Positions 10,671 through 22,737 of a stretch of 64,000 nucleotides of DNA are shown here, in pieces. Made by a program: the position numbers and the translations under genes. Numbering within the stretch: the first letter of the stretch is position 1; every line of letters starts with the position of its first letter. The DNA is from Blastobasis lacticolella (lineage: Eukaryota; Arthropoda; Insecta; Lepidoptera; Blastobasidae). The notes below the pieces were generated by a model. It made no database searches and was not told the origin of the DNA. It saw nothing but the letters and a program-made list of their open reading frames with translations. Location: contig LR990061.1 in assembly GCA_905147135.1 (NCBI GenBank), positions 3,758,026 through 3,822,025 of the forward strand. Reading direction: 5' to 3'.

Positions 10671-13200
10671 ACTGTAAGGACCGTCAGTGTCTTTTCTTCA
10701 ATAGTTTCCCTATCGGCAGCATGTTAGGACAATCATGAATATGGTGTAAAAAGGATACTAATGACGTTATTTATCACCCATCTAGCACATAGTCAAAGTT
10801 AATTTCGTGAGAGGCCATCCTATTAGTATGTACACGCTTTGTATGACCAGGTATCAGTCCATTCAATACAATACAAAACTCGACGCTATAACGCATCGGC
10901 GCGTGCTAAGAATGAGTTGTTTTGGTAAAGCCAAACAATAACTATGATGACAAGCTCTGCTCCAACTAACTTGCTTCTCAGACAGAAAGCCAATTTTAAG
11001 TGTTCCTAGAGAACGACTTTCTCGTGGATTAAATGTGCTCGGAGTTGTCCAATTCCACAATTTAGAAGAACAATTTAATTTAATTCTTTCACAGACAGTT
11101 CTCTGATCCTATTTAACATCTTAGGGAAAATTACGCTAACGACTTAGATGTTTATGAAAATAAATTAAAAGCAAACTCTACAAGCACGTCGACGACATTT
11201 TTATTTTCCACTTTCCTCTCCCTTCCTAATTACAAGGAAGTGACGGCGGACATTTTGTATTCTTGTAAACGATCTGTCATTGTTGCCGCCATTTTCAAGT
11301 TTTCTTTTTTTTTACATCTTTTTTTATCAACTGATTTTTGCTTCGTGCAGCCTTGTTTATCGCGGCTAATTAAGAATGAAAAAGGTTATGGTAACTTCGG
11401 AATTTAAAAATGGAATACTCTCATCAATGTTTAATTAGGGCTCTCTTGTGGGTACTTCTAAGGAAAATGAAAGGATTCTTTTCTTTTAGCTAATTGGATG
11501 TTTTTAAATTGTGTTTACAAGAAATGTAAGTAAAGTGTTTATAGCAAATTGTAATTCAGTCTCAAAGAATCGGCACTATATCTCCGCGTAAATCACAAGA
11601 TAAAGAAAGAAGAAAAGTTTGTGACTAATTAAACTAGAACTAGGGACGGTGGGGCTGAACCGGGACCTTAAGCTTTCATTGTCTCTAGAATCGCTCTATT
11701 TGGACAAAATTCAATAAAAAAATATTTATGACTACATACACTCATATCCTAACATAAACTAAATCCATTAATTTAGCAAAAGCAACTGGATGTACAGAAA
11801 TAATGATTATAAAAAAAATGGCATTTGCCCGGTTTTGCCCCACTAGGTGGGGTATAACCGGGTATGCTTTTTGGTGATACCCGATCGTGCCCCATTACTA
11901 TTATCCTACCTATTTGTACAAAGAAAAAGAAATTTACGGGTACCGATGTAAGAATGGATTGGAATTTGGTTACGCTTGCTCGTTTTACTACGGTGTAGGT
12001 AACCGAATTATGCGCGAAAACATTCACGGGCAGAAGCTATTTTTTTTACATACACACTTTTTATATTATATAAAAGCTTGTCCACTGATGGGCCAACAAT
12101 TAAATTCAATTTGCATTTAAAACAATAAAGAGAATACGTATAACCCCAATAGTGACATAATATCGTTACCCAGAATGATACCCGGTATTGCCCCATTTAT
12201 TGCTACCCGGTTTTACCCCGAACATACAATTTTCAAACAAAATGGCATTATATTTTTTTTTATACTTATATATTTACATTTTATAACACCATTAAGCTGT
12301 TCTTAATACTATTCTTAATCTTTGACATATTTATCATTATAGATGTGTAGATATAAAGTTGAATTACTGTAGTCAAAATCAGTATCAAAATCGGTAACAT
12401 TTTTAAGATTTTTAATAAAAATCTCTGAGAGCTGTAAAAAAATTCCGCGCAAAATACCTGTTACATACTGCCATGCCATCAGGACGTACACAATTAACTA
12501 TAAGAGCGATAGATACCAATAATAGTTTCCGAAATAATAAGGTACCCGGTTTGACCCGCATACCCGGGTTTTATACAACTTTCCCCTATCTACTTATTTT
12601 TAACGATTATAGAAATAACAAAGATAGGATTGTCCAAAAATTGTCATCTTGGCGTTAATGTTGCGATTGTGCTTTAGCACAACTATAGCCATGATCCAGG
12701 ATTTGGCAGATGCAGGATTGATTTTCAAGAAAATACGGACATAAAATAAATAAAAATGGTAATAAACTCAACAACTCTCTTACGCAAATTTTTCACACAC
12801 CCTTCCCACGATATTTCTTCTGAAACCCCAAAAAGCTCCACCATTCCTAACTGACACAAGGTATAGTACGAAACTACTCAGGTAAATTAAGCAGCAATTC
12901 AACCCCGATTAAGAATATTGTACGTAAAATAGCCAGGCAATATAGAAACTAGTCTACGTAATCGCTTTCGCTAGTCCTAAAGGTGTGTCCAGAGCGGTGC
13001 GGTCATCCAATCGATGGGTCTCACAGACCGCAGCTTGGGTCCGATCCCTCTAAAGTTTAAACGGTATTTATCTCCAACGAGACGGTGCTCATTTGCTTTA
13101 GACTGGCAAACGGCCGATTACGTGTTTTGGAAGGGCTTTGTGAAGATCGGTTTGTGATGTGTTGCAGAGTATTTATGGTGACGTAAATGTAGTAAAAACA
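10671..13200. other. Gene-less stretch with recurring ACCCGGTTTTGCCCC motif
   Basis: Between 11820 and 12570 a short motif (variants of ACCCGGTTTTGCCCC) recurs in both orientations, at about 11828, 11848, 11880, 12180, 12207 and 12545. This suggests a decayed transposon or minisatellite-like element. About 12640-12715 is an antisense SINE-B tail. No exon is recognised. Confidence 0.45.
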
Positions 13201-13204
13201 TATT

Positions 13205-13455
13205 CATCTTAGCGTTAATATTCCGGCTGTGGTCTCACCCGCCCGGCTTGACCATGATAAAGGATTTGGCAGATCAGATAATTAAAATGGAGCGACTGTC
13301 ATCTGACCCTGCTACCAGGGGAACATGACTAGATTGGATCATGATTACACCTTCAGACACCTGAATGTTTTCCGTCGCCGTAAGAGCATCGGTTAGTATC
13401 CAACTAATGTACTCGTACATATCTCAGAAAACAGACATAAATCAGTTGTTTTGAC
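13205..13455 (-). mobile_element. SINE-B, partial
   Basis: This antisense copy of the tRNA-derived SINE-B contains the diagnostic GTAAGAGCATCGGTTAGTAT block and GATTGGATCATGATTACAC. It lies just downstream of the homeobox exon donor, inside that gene's intron. The tRNA-like head is missing. Confidence 0.75.
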
Positions 13456-13560
13456 AACTGCTTGCCTGCTTAATAATAGATAATAATAATTTTTAGTAAT
13501 TGCCTCACTTCACTTTTGTTTAAAATATAATTCAAAAGAACCTAAAACCAACAAACATAC

Positions 13561-13841
13561 CTCGACAACATGGCGTCGTTCCCGCCAAACTGGTTTGCCG
13601 CCAACGCCGCTTCCAGAACATTCTCCCGCCGCGGCTCCGTCCTGTTCAGTATCGAGCTGATCGAAAAACTCGTGTACGGCGCGCTGCCCGTCGCCTTCTC
13701 CTCTTTATCCTTCTTCAGGTCATAGAAGGGGCTCTTCTGGTCCTTTCTAGAAGGTGACGAGGTTATGTCGGGGCTGCTCGCGCCGGACACGACGTTCACT
13801 TCTATGTCTCGGTCGTCTTGCGACGACGTTGGAGACTCCAT
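13561..13841 (-). CDS. Probable homeobox transcription factor, first coding exon
   Basis: ATG at 13841-13839 lies in a good Kozak context (GTCGCCATGG). The frame runs 94 residues to a donor AG|GTATGTTTG, with intron from 13560, leaving phase 2. The N-terminus is Ser- and acid-rich (SGASSPDITSSPSRKDQKS). It is followed by SFSISSILNR, in which FSISSILN (residues 59-66) fits the eh1 Groucho-corepressor motif FSIxxIL found near the N-terminus of many ANTP/NK-class homeodomain repressors. A Leu/Ala-rich stretch follows. No homeodomain (WFQNRR) exon appears at lower coordinates, so the next exon is more than 13.5 kb away. The layout recalls HMX/NK-type factors, but the family member is a guess. It would act in the nucleus as a repressor. 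Confidence 0.7.
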
Positions 13842-16640
13842 GGCGACGTCAGTGCATTTTATTGTCTGTGGGCGGAAAATTGTACTGTTAAAGAACAGAC
13901 TGATGACAAGAGACTGGGGCTACAAAATATTGAACGCTCATTGAATACGTATGCATTAGATAGGTCGCAAGAAGAAGAAAAATCATATAGGGGTCATTAT
14001 CCCAGTTGTGATGACGCGCACGATAACCCGGAGTCCGCCTTAACCATGATCCAGGATTAGGCAGATCAGGTAATTACAGTAGAGCGACGTCTGTCTCGAG
14101 ACGCGTGTCTGGTTGGGCTTACAGAAGCTGCATTAAACTCGCTGCGGGCCCCCGAAGACGTTTAGCATTATTAATTCAGTGTTTTGTAAGTGCGTTATTG
14201 TTCCAAGTCCCGGGTAAAGAGCCCCGCGTGTCCCAGAGGCGTACGCTAATACCGTACCTGAATTAATGATGCGACTTATAAGCAAGATCGGTTTGATAAT
14301 CGAGTTTGGCAAGAAAGAAATTCGTGGGTTAGATAGAACTAGCTTCTCCCGTTACTTTGCTCACGTTATGATAATTTCGCGACTTTGTTTACACGACCAT
14401 TTTACATGAGCTTAATTTGTTAATGCTAGTAGAATGGAAATGAGGAATTTTAATATCTGTTGTGGGTCTGAGTCCCATTTAATAAATAAATAAAATAAAT
14501 ATTCGTGGACAAATTCACACAGTGCCATCTAGCCCCAAACTAAGCTAAGCTTGTACTATTTGTATGTTAAGTATGTATTTAAAAGTATATAAGTAGTATA
14601 TCAGTTATCTTACAATACAATCTTTGCTTACTTTGGGGCTAGATGGCGCTGTGTGAATTGTCTAAGCATATTTATTTATTTAAACCATTTACCACTTATA
14701 CCACTATAGTGCACTAAGCACTATTAATGGGGCTCGGCTTAAAATCAGCGCCATGGTTTCTCTATCTACAGCATATGCTGAGCTAAGTTCTAATTTAAAT
14801 TGAATATAGTTTTTACATGTTATACCTATAATTTTTATTGTTAAATTGCACTTGCCAAATAAAATTGATGTCTATGTATTTATCTATGCATCAATCAAAG
14901 ATGTTGTGTTCGTTTGCCAAATACTCATTTATTATAAAAAACTGTTCATTTCATTCGAGTTTCGGAACGAAACCGTGATTTTAATTAGCGTGATTGCGCA
15001 ACCGGTCGGGAATGTACGACAAATTGTGACAGTAGTGCATCGCACGGAACGGTTCGTGTGTCTACTGCGATAGGGATGTCGTCAGTCACTCGTGTCAGTC
15101 TTCCGTATCACGCGAATCGGATGGATGAACCAAGAATAAATAAGTATAGTACTTAATTCTATTAAACAGGACTCACACGTGACGAAAGACGGAACTTAAA
15201 TAAAGGAGAATTTTAACATATACTTGCTTTATTACCCGCGACTTCATCCGCATAAAAGGCCATTCCCGTTGGTGTCACAGGAATTTCCGGAAAAACTGGG
15301 GAAGACGGAAAAAATTATAGTTACTTACTGATAACGTAGCGTAGAGTAGAAGTGAAAGAATTCTTAAAATCGTTTAAGTAGTTTTTGATTAACATACAAA
15401 CGAATAATCAAATCTTTTCTCTTTGTAATAATATTAGTATCGATGTATAGAATATAGTTTAGGTAATGTCATTACCTAATTGGATGGTTACAGGCGAACC
15501 AAAAAGTTACACCTAAAATATAATTATATCGTGCAACTCCTTCGCACATTCATCACAATACAACCTAGATGGGACTAAGGAAGTCTTAGTCAGCTTACTT
15601 GTTAGCAAACACTTTTTTTTATTTTAAAGGAAATCTGCACCCGCATCCGCATCTTCGCATCCCTAAACAGTTCCGCCGTTTCACAGCTGGGCATTGCATA
15701 AATATTGCCCGGCGAGAGGAAATTACCAAAATGGCGTGGAAAGTGAGCTTTTCAACGCGAATTGCTCGTTTGATCGCCGCATAGCTTATGAATTGCTGGC
15801 TCGATGCATGTAATGACAGACCGACAGATAGTGAGCGCCATGTACGGACGGACATATGTTACTGATGTCCGATATCACTGATTTCGTGGTGGCATTCGCA
15901 AAATGGGTTTCCGGACACAAATTGTTGTATGTAGGTGCTGTAAAACGTGTGTTGACACGTACTTAATATGAGTTTTGTTATTATACCGTTCGGTGTTCTC
16001 CTAATGGCTACGGTCGTGCGATTATGGTCGCCCGACCAATAGGAGGCCTCAAAACCTCCCGTCGCACGACCGTTGCCAATTAGAACAGCGCCTTAGTGTA
16101 GATATGTTTAGGCTGATAAATGATAATCATTTTCTAAACATTTAGGGCCCGTTTATATGTCAACACTTGCGAACTGGCAAGATAACACATACGCGTCGTG
16201 CTCGCATAGTCACCGCGCAACAATCGGACACAAAGCGTGCAGTCTGACCTGACGCGCACACGACGCGGTGAGTGTGGTCTATATTGGTCTATACTGTGGG
16301 TGCGGCATGATGATTATGCGGTTTCGACACGGTTTCTGTGCGGTGATGACGCTGGTTCAGGTCTCGGAGGTTACCCAACATTTTCTGTCTTGAATACATC
16401 TTGCATTGCGACATTGTTAGACCTAATCAACCCATAGCATGGTATGGCGCTTTTTGAACCACCGACGAATAAATTAGGGGTGTTTGTTTAAGTTTGACGT
16501 GTGTATTTGTGGATCTGTGGCGGTGTGTGGTATCGTAGCTTCCTAACGGCTAGACCAATTAGGGTGCGGTTTTTTTATTTAGAAGCTATATAGTTCAATC
16601 GGTTCAATAGTTTAAAAAATATTTGAATATATGTATACTT
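13842..16640. other. Upstream region of the homeobox exon, repeats
   Basis: 14005-14110 is an antisense SINE-B tail. 14500-14672 holds two SINE-A tails in opposite orientation (CACAGTGCCATCTAGCCCC ... GGGGCTAGATGGCGCTGTGT). 15230-15455 looks like an antisense Helitron-like remnant (GTAATAATATTAGTATCGAT at its end). 14980-15120 is unique, CpG-containing sequence that could hold the homeobox promoter; I see no TATA box there. 15600-15860 is unique with no feature I can name. Confidence 0.4.
15991..16095. mobile_element. Tourist-like MITE, copy 2
   Basis: A diverged palindromic copy with CGGTCGTGCGATTATGGTCG inside, ending AACAGCGCC then TTA. The left terminus is mutated (CGGTGTTCTCC), so only one side of the TTA duplication is intact. 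Confidence 0.65.
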
Positions 16641-16641
16641 A

Positions 16642-16800
16642 GACGACCTGAGTGGTTCAGTGGTCTGCCACGCAAGAGGTCCCGAGTTCGATTCCCGGCC
16701 GGGTAGACACTGAAATGATGAATTTTAATTTCTGTTACGGGTCTGTTTGTCAACGATTATTTATTTATTTATACTTGGGTCGGGTGTTATCTGATGTTTT
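16642..16800 (+). mobile_element. SINE-A, 5' part
   Basis: The tRNA-like head reads GACGACCTGAGTGGTTCAGT, then CTGCCACGCAAGAGGTCCC and box B GTTCGATTCCC. It is followed by the body block GAATTTTAATTTCTGTTACG. The anticodon-loop region CTGCCACG and the box B match tRNA-Gly(GCC), the likely progenitor. The 3' tail is lost. Confidence 0.8.
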
Positions 16801-17476
16801 CTGCCGGTTAAGTTATTTAAAACAAAGGTTAATTTAACCCAACCGACAGAGAAAGTCGAATAACCGCGGACCACTCACACACTTATCCAAATATTTTCTA
16901 AACTACTGCATCGATTTTAATAAAACAAAGCTAAGAACTATCTAGATTAAACTGGCTTTCAAATAGACAAAAACCGCATCCAAATCAATACATCAGTTTG
17001 GGACTCGAGATATTTTGTGTCGAAAACATTAGTCGCTCATACGTCACCCACAAGTGTAAAGGCCACCACAAGGCCAATCTTAGAACACTCCCTCATATCC
17101 GTCGGAGGTTAAAAAAGCGCCATACCATGCTACAGGGTGATTAGGTCCAACAATTTCGCAATTCAGAACGTTAGGGAGGGCCGCGCCTTCGTGTGGTAAA
17201 ACTAGACTTTATGTGTTACAGTTAAAATAATACACTGAGGATTTGGAGGAATTGCGTTTTGATGAGCCAAGGCTCTAGTTTGTGAAAGTGAGTGTGTGGT
17301 TGTTTGTTTCTAACCTTTTCCTATGACTTCTGCATATTTAGGTATCTACTTTTATATTAACATCCTATAACCGATATCCTATAACCTATATACTATCCTA
17401 AAAGGCAAAAACATCGAAACTTGGCGTTGTTGCTGTATGTAGTATTTCGATGTAGGTAGTGTAGTATTAGTTGTAT

Positions 17477-17740
17477 GGCCGTGTGGTGTCCGGCAGAGTA
17501 GAATAGCACCAACCCCTTACACTCATGGGTGTCGTACAAAGCGACTAATGTTTTCGAGGCAACAGATCAAGAGTGTCCGTAGTCTGTAAAATGGGCAGCA
17601 GCATTTTCGATTGTTATATTTTAACACTGCGATCTCCAACCCGCCTGCCAAGCGTGGAGATTAAGGCAATAACCTCCCCTTTCGTGGGAGAAGCCCTAAA
17701 TCCTGCAGTGGACTGTTACGGGCTGTGGTGATGATGATGG
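17477..17740 (+). mobile_element. SINE-C-like repeat, copy 1
   Basis: About 260 bp, starting GGCCGTGTGGTGTCCGGCAG, with internal GGTGTCGTACAAAGCGACTA and CCAACCCGCCTGCCAAGCGT, and ending in a GATGATGATGG tail. The family has at least seven sizeable copies here (also 19757, 22853, 27783, 33706, 34500 and 62728). No coding capacity was seen. The repeated 3' microsatellite indicates retroposition, so I treat it as a SINE; a short LINE-derived unit is possible. Confidence 0.75.
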
Positions 17741-17744
17741 TGAT

Positions 17745-17940
17745 CTTGACCACAACCCAGGTCGTGGCAGATGAGGCACAGTCAAGCGACTGCCATCTGA
17801 TCTCCGTGACGTATTAAGAGTGGATCCTGACCTGGGGTGATGGATACTGTTGTCACCTGAAAGCAGGTTTCATCACGGTGTTTTGCCTCACCGCAAGAGC
17901 AACGGTTAGTGTTCAACTATGTACATACCTAACTCAGAAA
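17745..17940 (-). mobile_element. SINE-B, partial
   Basis: An antisense SINE-B body (CTGCCATCTGATCTCCGTGA, CCGCAAGAGCAACGGTTAGT) immediately follows the SINE-C tail. The tRNA-like head is missing. Confidence 0.7.
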
Positions 17941-18262
17941 AGAGTTATAAATTATTTCTTTATTTCTTTCTTTATGTATTTATTTATTTTAAATAAATGC
18001 AAACTTACAGACATTTCATGTCATTTATTTTGATAAACATAAATTTACACGCCAAATGTCATTAAATTCTTGAGTAGCCATTATTCTTAAAATAATGTTA
18101 CAACAAATAAAAAAATCACAATCTTAATGTCATGAGGTTAGTTACACAGATTAACGTATTTTGTCCTAGGGAGTTAATTACAAATTCAGATGTCATAACA
18201 TAACCAAAACATTCAAACACAATCCAAAACATTATTATTATTATTATTTATTTATTCAATTC

Positions 18263-18421
18263 ATGAATTAAATCACTTTTTGTACACTAGTTCCACTTTA
18301 TTATATAATTTTTATTAAATTGCAACCGGTTTCGAATTACTCATCTTCAGGCAATTACTTTATATTTTGATTACAAGCTATATGTAGGTACCGACAAAGA
18401 GGAAAAAGTGATTTAATTCAT
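18263..18421. mobile_element. Small TIR element
   Basis: ATGAATTAAATCACTTTTT at the left end is repeated inverted at the right (AAAAAGTGATTTAATTCAT). The interior includes GCAACCGGTTTCGAATTACT. About 160 bp, without an open frame. Confidence 0.65.
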
Positions 18422-18852
18422 AATAATGGAGTTCCATCATGAAGTGACAACACAAAGTGTTAAATATTTATTCAATTCAATTCATTTATTTAATCGTCAA
18501 CATGGGTTACAAAGTTGGTTTCATGTATTTTATAGGTCTCCTTTGGTACATACGTGGCATTGTAGCTCGAACCCGATACCTCGGATGCGACCCGGACCTC
18601 CAACCCCTTATGGATCTGATCAATCTATACCTACTCTATTTAAAATTAGCTTTTGAAAGCGACTTTGTCCGCTTTGAATTCGATTTTTTTTAGAATAAAA
18701 ATATTTATATTATCCTTTTCTCAGTTTGCCATATATTTCCTTGCGAAATATTATCTAAAACGTGCTCAGCGACTTGTGCCTGATAAGTTGCAGAAGCTTT
18801 GAAACAAAGGTGATCCGTCAAAAGTGACCTAGAATTCTCATCATGCAATTAA

Positions 18853-19002
18853 TCTCAGATTTAGAGTATCTAATAGGAGATTATGTATTGTCAAGAGACG
18901 CTATTGTCAAATTCTGTAACTGAATAAAACTTCCCGGGCAAAAGTAAAACTAAATTAGTTACCGAAATTGACGACAATGTCTCTTGACAACTAAAATCTG
19001 AG
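18853..19002. mobile_element. 150-bp inverted-repeat MITE
   Basis: The left end ATCTCAGATTTAG and TTGTCAAGAGAC mirror the right end GTCTCTTGACAACTAAAATC and CTGAGAT. The arms are about 40 bp and imperfect. No coding capacity. Confidence 0.65.
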
Positions 19003-19756
19003 ATAGGTACATATCTTTTGTGCCTCGTTTTTTTTCTATGGGATTTGTCCTTTGCTTACTATTTCACGCTGAGAAAGTCGCGGGAAAAGTTAGTTGCACA
19101 ATATTCGGTATGTATACCCTTTAAACAAACAAATTCACAAAATAATACGATGACACACGCACCTATCGTAAAAGTAAAGTCAATTCGTTATAGTTAATAG
19201 CAAAAATAATACTCCAGAGGCCTGTAGTGTTCGTGGTGTATCCATTGTAGTAATTATGCGTTTAAATTTAGCGGTCAATTTAATGACAAGCGTTAGTTAA
19301 CGCGAATACAGCTATGTTTCGAGTGAATAGTCGCTTATTCTGTAATGGTTAATTAATACGTGTGTTTATAGTTAAATGCTAACAATTTGTCAATAACTTA
19401 AGACAAGTCGGTCTCTCAGTCTAGGTCACAGGTCTGCAATCTGTCTGAATAACCTAACCGATAGAAAAAGTCGAATATCTAACCACCAAGTTAAATGTTA
19501 TCTAAATTACTAAACTGATTTTAATAGCACAAAGCTAAGAAGTATCATGATTAAACTGGCTCACAGCTAAAAGAAACAGACAGACACACACCTCCATACA
19601 TACACCAATACAAAGAGCCATTAATACACATCAGAGCAGCGAAAAAGATTGCCAGTCTAGTCTCAGCCGTGAAGGTAGTTAACTGTCCAATGTTTTTAAA
19701 TACACACGTCAAAATACCATCCCTCTTTTTTGGGATTAATAATGGGATTCCGTGGG

Positions 19757-20036
19757 ATCATTATCACCATCATCACAGCCCGTAACAGTCCACTGCAGGA
19801 CTTAGGGCCTCTCCCACGAAAGGGGAGGTTATTGCCATAATCTCCACGCTTGGCAGGCGGGTTGGAGATCGCAGTGTTTAAATATAACAATGGAAAATGC
19901 TGCTGCCCATTTTCCAGACTATGTAGACTTTTGATCTTTTCCCTCGAAAGCATTAGCCGCCTTGTACGGCACCCACGAGTGTAAGGGGTTGGTGCTATTC
20001 TACTCTGCCGGACACCACACGGCCACACGGCCGTGG
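19757..20036 (-). mobile_element. SINE-C-like repeat, copy 2
   Basis: A near-complete antisense copy, from the ATCACCATCATCACAGCCCG tail to CACACGGCC at the head. A 5' CACACGGCC unit is duplicated. Confidence 0.75.
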
Positions 20037-21111
20037 GATAGTACATGAATATTGAAATAGAGTTTTGACTTACATTAAAAAAAGTGTCTATCAACTATAT
20101 ACCGTAGGGTAGTCCCGCCAAACATTTGGACAAACGTTTGATTCAACTACCTAATTAAAAGGCATAAAAGGTGAATAGGTGTTCTTAGTAAAAAGTTGAT
20201 CGATTTTAAAAAGTATCTGTTACAATTCTCACACACGGTTGAGTCTGAACACCCGGCGGCTTGATTGCTATCTCTTCTGGGTGTTGCGTTACCTAACTGT
20301 TTTGGTTTTGACTTTTTATAATGCTTACACGGTGGTCAGGTTCACTCTTCAACCTCCTGTTTTTATGTAGGAAAACGAACAAGCAGGCCGCCTGATGGAA
20401 AGTGGTCACCGTTGCCTATAAATATTAGTATCACCAGTGGCATTTCCAATGCGCTGTCCACCTCTAAGACCCCATGACGTTTCTCTGATAGCAAACATGT
20501 AAATGCTAGCCAAAGCCATGGTGCCCAGTGTTTTATAGTATGAGCAATCCACTTTGACTTGCTCTCCGCCTTTTTCTTATAAATTTAGACGACTGGAATT
20601 AGCCAAATGCCAGCCACAGCTCATATGTGACCGCACTGCTGTTTTGAAAGCTCTATGATTAGTAAATTGCGTGCTTCTTACCAATCGCCACTCAAGTATT
20701 GAACCATGTGCGTCCGCGCACACTGGGAGACCTCGCAGTAACGACTCGCGATACGAATATAAAAATACGCAACGGACTCCACATGCTATAATACATGAGT
20801 AACCATCGGAAACTGTCTATCTGTCCATCGTAATCTAGTGATACTGATACAATGTACTGGCCAGTTGCCGTATCGCAGTATCAGTCATAAAGTTTACTGT
20901 TGATGGCGTCACGGCTTGTTCCTTACCATTTCGACGGATGGCGGGAGTCGGTCGTAAAACGTAAACTTTACTGATAGTTTGTAGGGATACAGTGCCACAG
21001 ACTTATCTGCTTGGTTTTGAACGGGTTTGCAGGGGACGCTGTTTTTGGCATTAACATGTCAGTTGAAATACAATTCAAAATGAAGTGCCGCGGTTTCGCC
21101 GGTTACAGTTT
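20037..21111. other. Gene-less stretch with antisense LINE end
   Basis: 20360-20470 carries the antisense LINE 3' end (GGCCGCCTGATGGAAAGTGG). The rest, including 20700-21060, shows no exon or repeat I recognise. Confidence 0.45.
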
Positions 21112-21435
21112 TAGCCACCAAGGACCAAAAATACCGGGAAAGTTAAATTTGTTTGTACATTAATTGACGAAAGAAGTAAGGAGTTTTTTATCCGTAAGGA
21201 AGACAAGCCCCTATCCCATATCTCTACCCTACCGTTCAATTTCTATGGCGATGAGTTTGCGCTTAGGTTCCATGTAAACAACAATGCAGAACCGGATATG
21301 TGCTGTCACTGTAAGGACGAAGCCAGTACGCCTTATGCCTGTGATTACCTTAACATTCAAACCAGGATAGAACAATACAAGCATAAGATACCTTATACCT
21401 TAGGTACCGGTGGGGACAAAATCTGTAAAATATAA
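21112..21435 (+). other. ATG-less open frame, candidate orphan exon
   Basis: After an acceptor-like CAGTTTTAG, a 107-codon stretch is open to TAA. It contains VKFVCTLIDERSKEFFIRK, LPFNFYGDEFALRFHVNNN, a cysteine cluster (MCCHCKDE) and QTRIEQYKHKIPYTLG. The composition is protein-like. It has no upstream ATG, and no donor is obvious before the stop. It may be a terminal exon, a pseudogene or a transposon remnant. I recognise no family. A stop-free run of this length can also arise by chance in 64 kb. Confidence 0.3.
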
Positions 21436-21613
21436 GCAAGTTACTTTGTTGAGAGATGTAATAAGAATGCAAAAAACTAACTACTACAGCTTACATATAT
21501 TTCAAATGGAATATATTTGAATTCCTACATAGCCTGTATGATGTGCGCCCAACAAGCCTACAGACGCTCCGATCCCCAGTATGACCAAATCTAACCGAAG
21601 CGCACTTACACCA

Positions 21614-21865
21614 TTAGCCGTATTTACGATGGTTCGGAAATCGGATTCGGATACGGAATCGACAAAGGACCCCGCAAAAGTTCTTAGAAAAATGTGGTTT
21701 CAGTTAATTATGATGAAATTTTCATTTGTTATGGAGAGTAGAATTTCCGTGAAATCTATCGGGATTCTGAATAACAGTTTTCGAATCGATCGACACGGAT
21801 TCTCCGCTCACGAATTTCGTTTCGAATCGTTCGGAAACGGTTTCGAATCATTGTGAATACGGCTA
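21614..21865. mobile_element. 252-bp MITE with TAGCCGTATT ends
   Basis: The left end TAGCCGTATTTACGATGGTT is the imperfect inverse of the right end (CGAATCATTGTGAATACGGC). Inside, GGAATCGACAAAGG and GAATCGATCGACACGG continue the symmetry loosely. A single end of the same family is embedded at about 35545-35567. Confidence 0.7.
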
Positions 21866-22149
21866 CAGATCAGTGCGAGCACCCCAGCCTGCGGACCTAG
21901 CAACCGATACCTACGTCCTACCTAAACCTACCCGAATGCTGGCTGACCTAATCCTAAAGCCTACACCTAACAAACCAACCTGCTTAACCTACCCTAGCCC
22001 CGGCCACACTGTCGGAACGTCAACCCATCCCAAAAGCCTACCTATCCTAAAGACCGATCTAACTTAAGATCTTCCAGAGCACACGTGTTACAGTACCCAC
22101 CCAGGCGAACTCCTCAGAGTTCAACATCAGGAAAGACTTGCACAAGAGA

Positions 22150-22404
22150 CTTTTTTTTATATATCATACGGCAGACAAACAGGCATGCGGGCCACCTGAT
22201 GGAAAGTGGTCACCGCCGCCTATGGACATCATCAACACCAGGGGTGCTACCAATGCGTTGCCCGTCTCTATAGAGACATCTAATATACCTCTTGAAGAGT
22301 CCCATGTCATAGTCCAAAGGAAACACTGTGGCTGGGAGCTCATTCCACATCCGAATAGTACTTACGAGAAACGTTATTTCGAATCTTCGCGTGGACACCA
22401 CTAG
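22150..22404 (-). pseudogene. LINE ORF2 C-terminus and 3' end
   Basis: On the minus strand the frame reads RRFEITFLVSTIRMWNELPA then VFPLDYDMGLFKRYI, which matches the ending of lepidopteran non-LTR ORF2 proteins (RxWNxLPxxVFPxxYxxxxFK). The following bases form the LINE 3' UTR (CCACTTTCCATCAGGTGGCC on the sense strand). This explains the GGCCACCTGATGGAAAGTGG motif seen elsewhere in the window. The fragment is 5'-truncated. Confidence 0.8.
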
Positions 22405-22737
22405 AGGGATACTACCAGGAACGCTTAGTAACTACTCTTCACCTAAGTCGAGCCTAGCTTTAAACCTAGTTCGAAGGCAACAATGCATCGCGACAGCTGA
22501 CAACCGACCGATGGTATCTAGAGCGCAGTAAAGTTTACAACGCCTTTACAATGATGACATGCTAATCAGGATTGGTGGGTCTGACCGGCTGTCACACCGG
22601 CGCGTAACACCGCCGTTCTTGTCATCGAGCGGGAGTACGCGAATTAAATTCACGGTTTAGTGTTTTGCAGCATTGTTTAGTGCGTTAAACTTCAGCAACG
22701 CAACGTAAAATTATATTGCTATAAATAAATAAATGTG

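Noticed and set aside
16642..16720. Possible tRNA gene
   Set aside because: The tRNA-like segment is continuous with a SINE body and repeated elsewhere, and the acceptor stem does not pair; it is a SINE head.
19696..20094. 132-codon minus-strand frame
   Set aside because: It lies almost wholly within a SINE-C copy; similar frames recur in other copies of the repeat.
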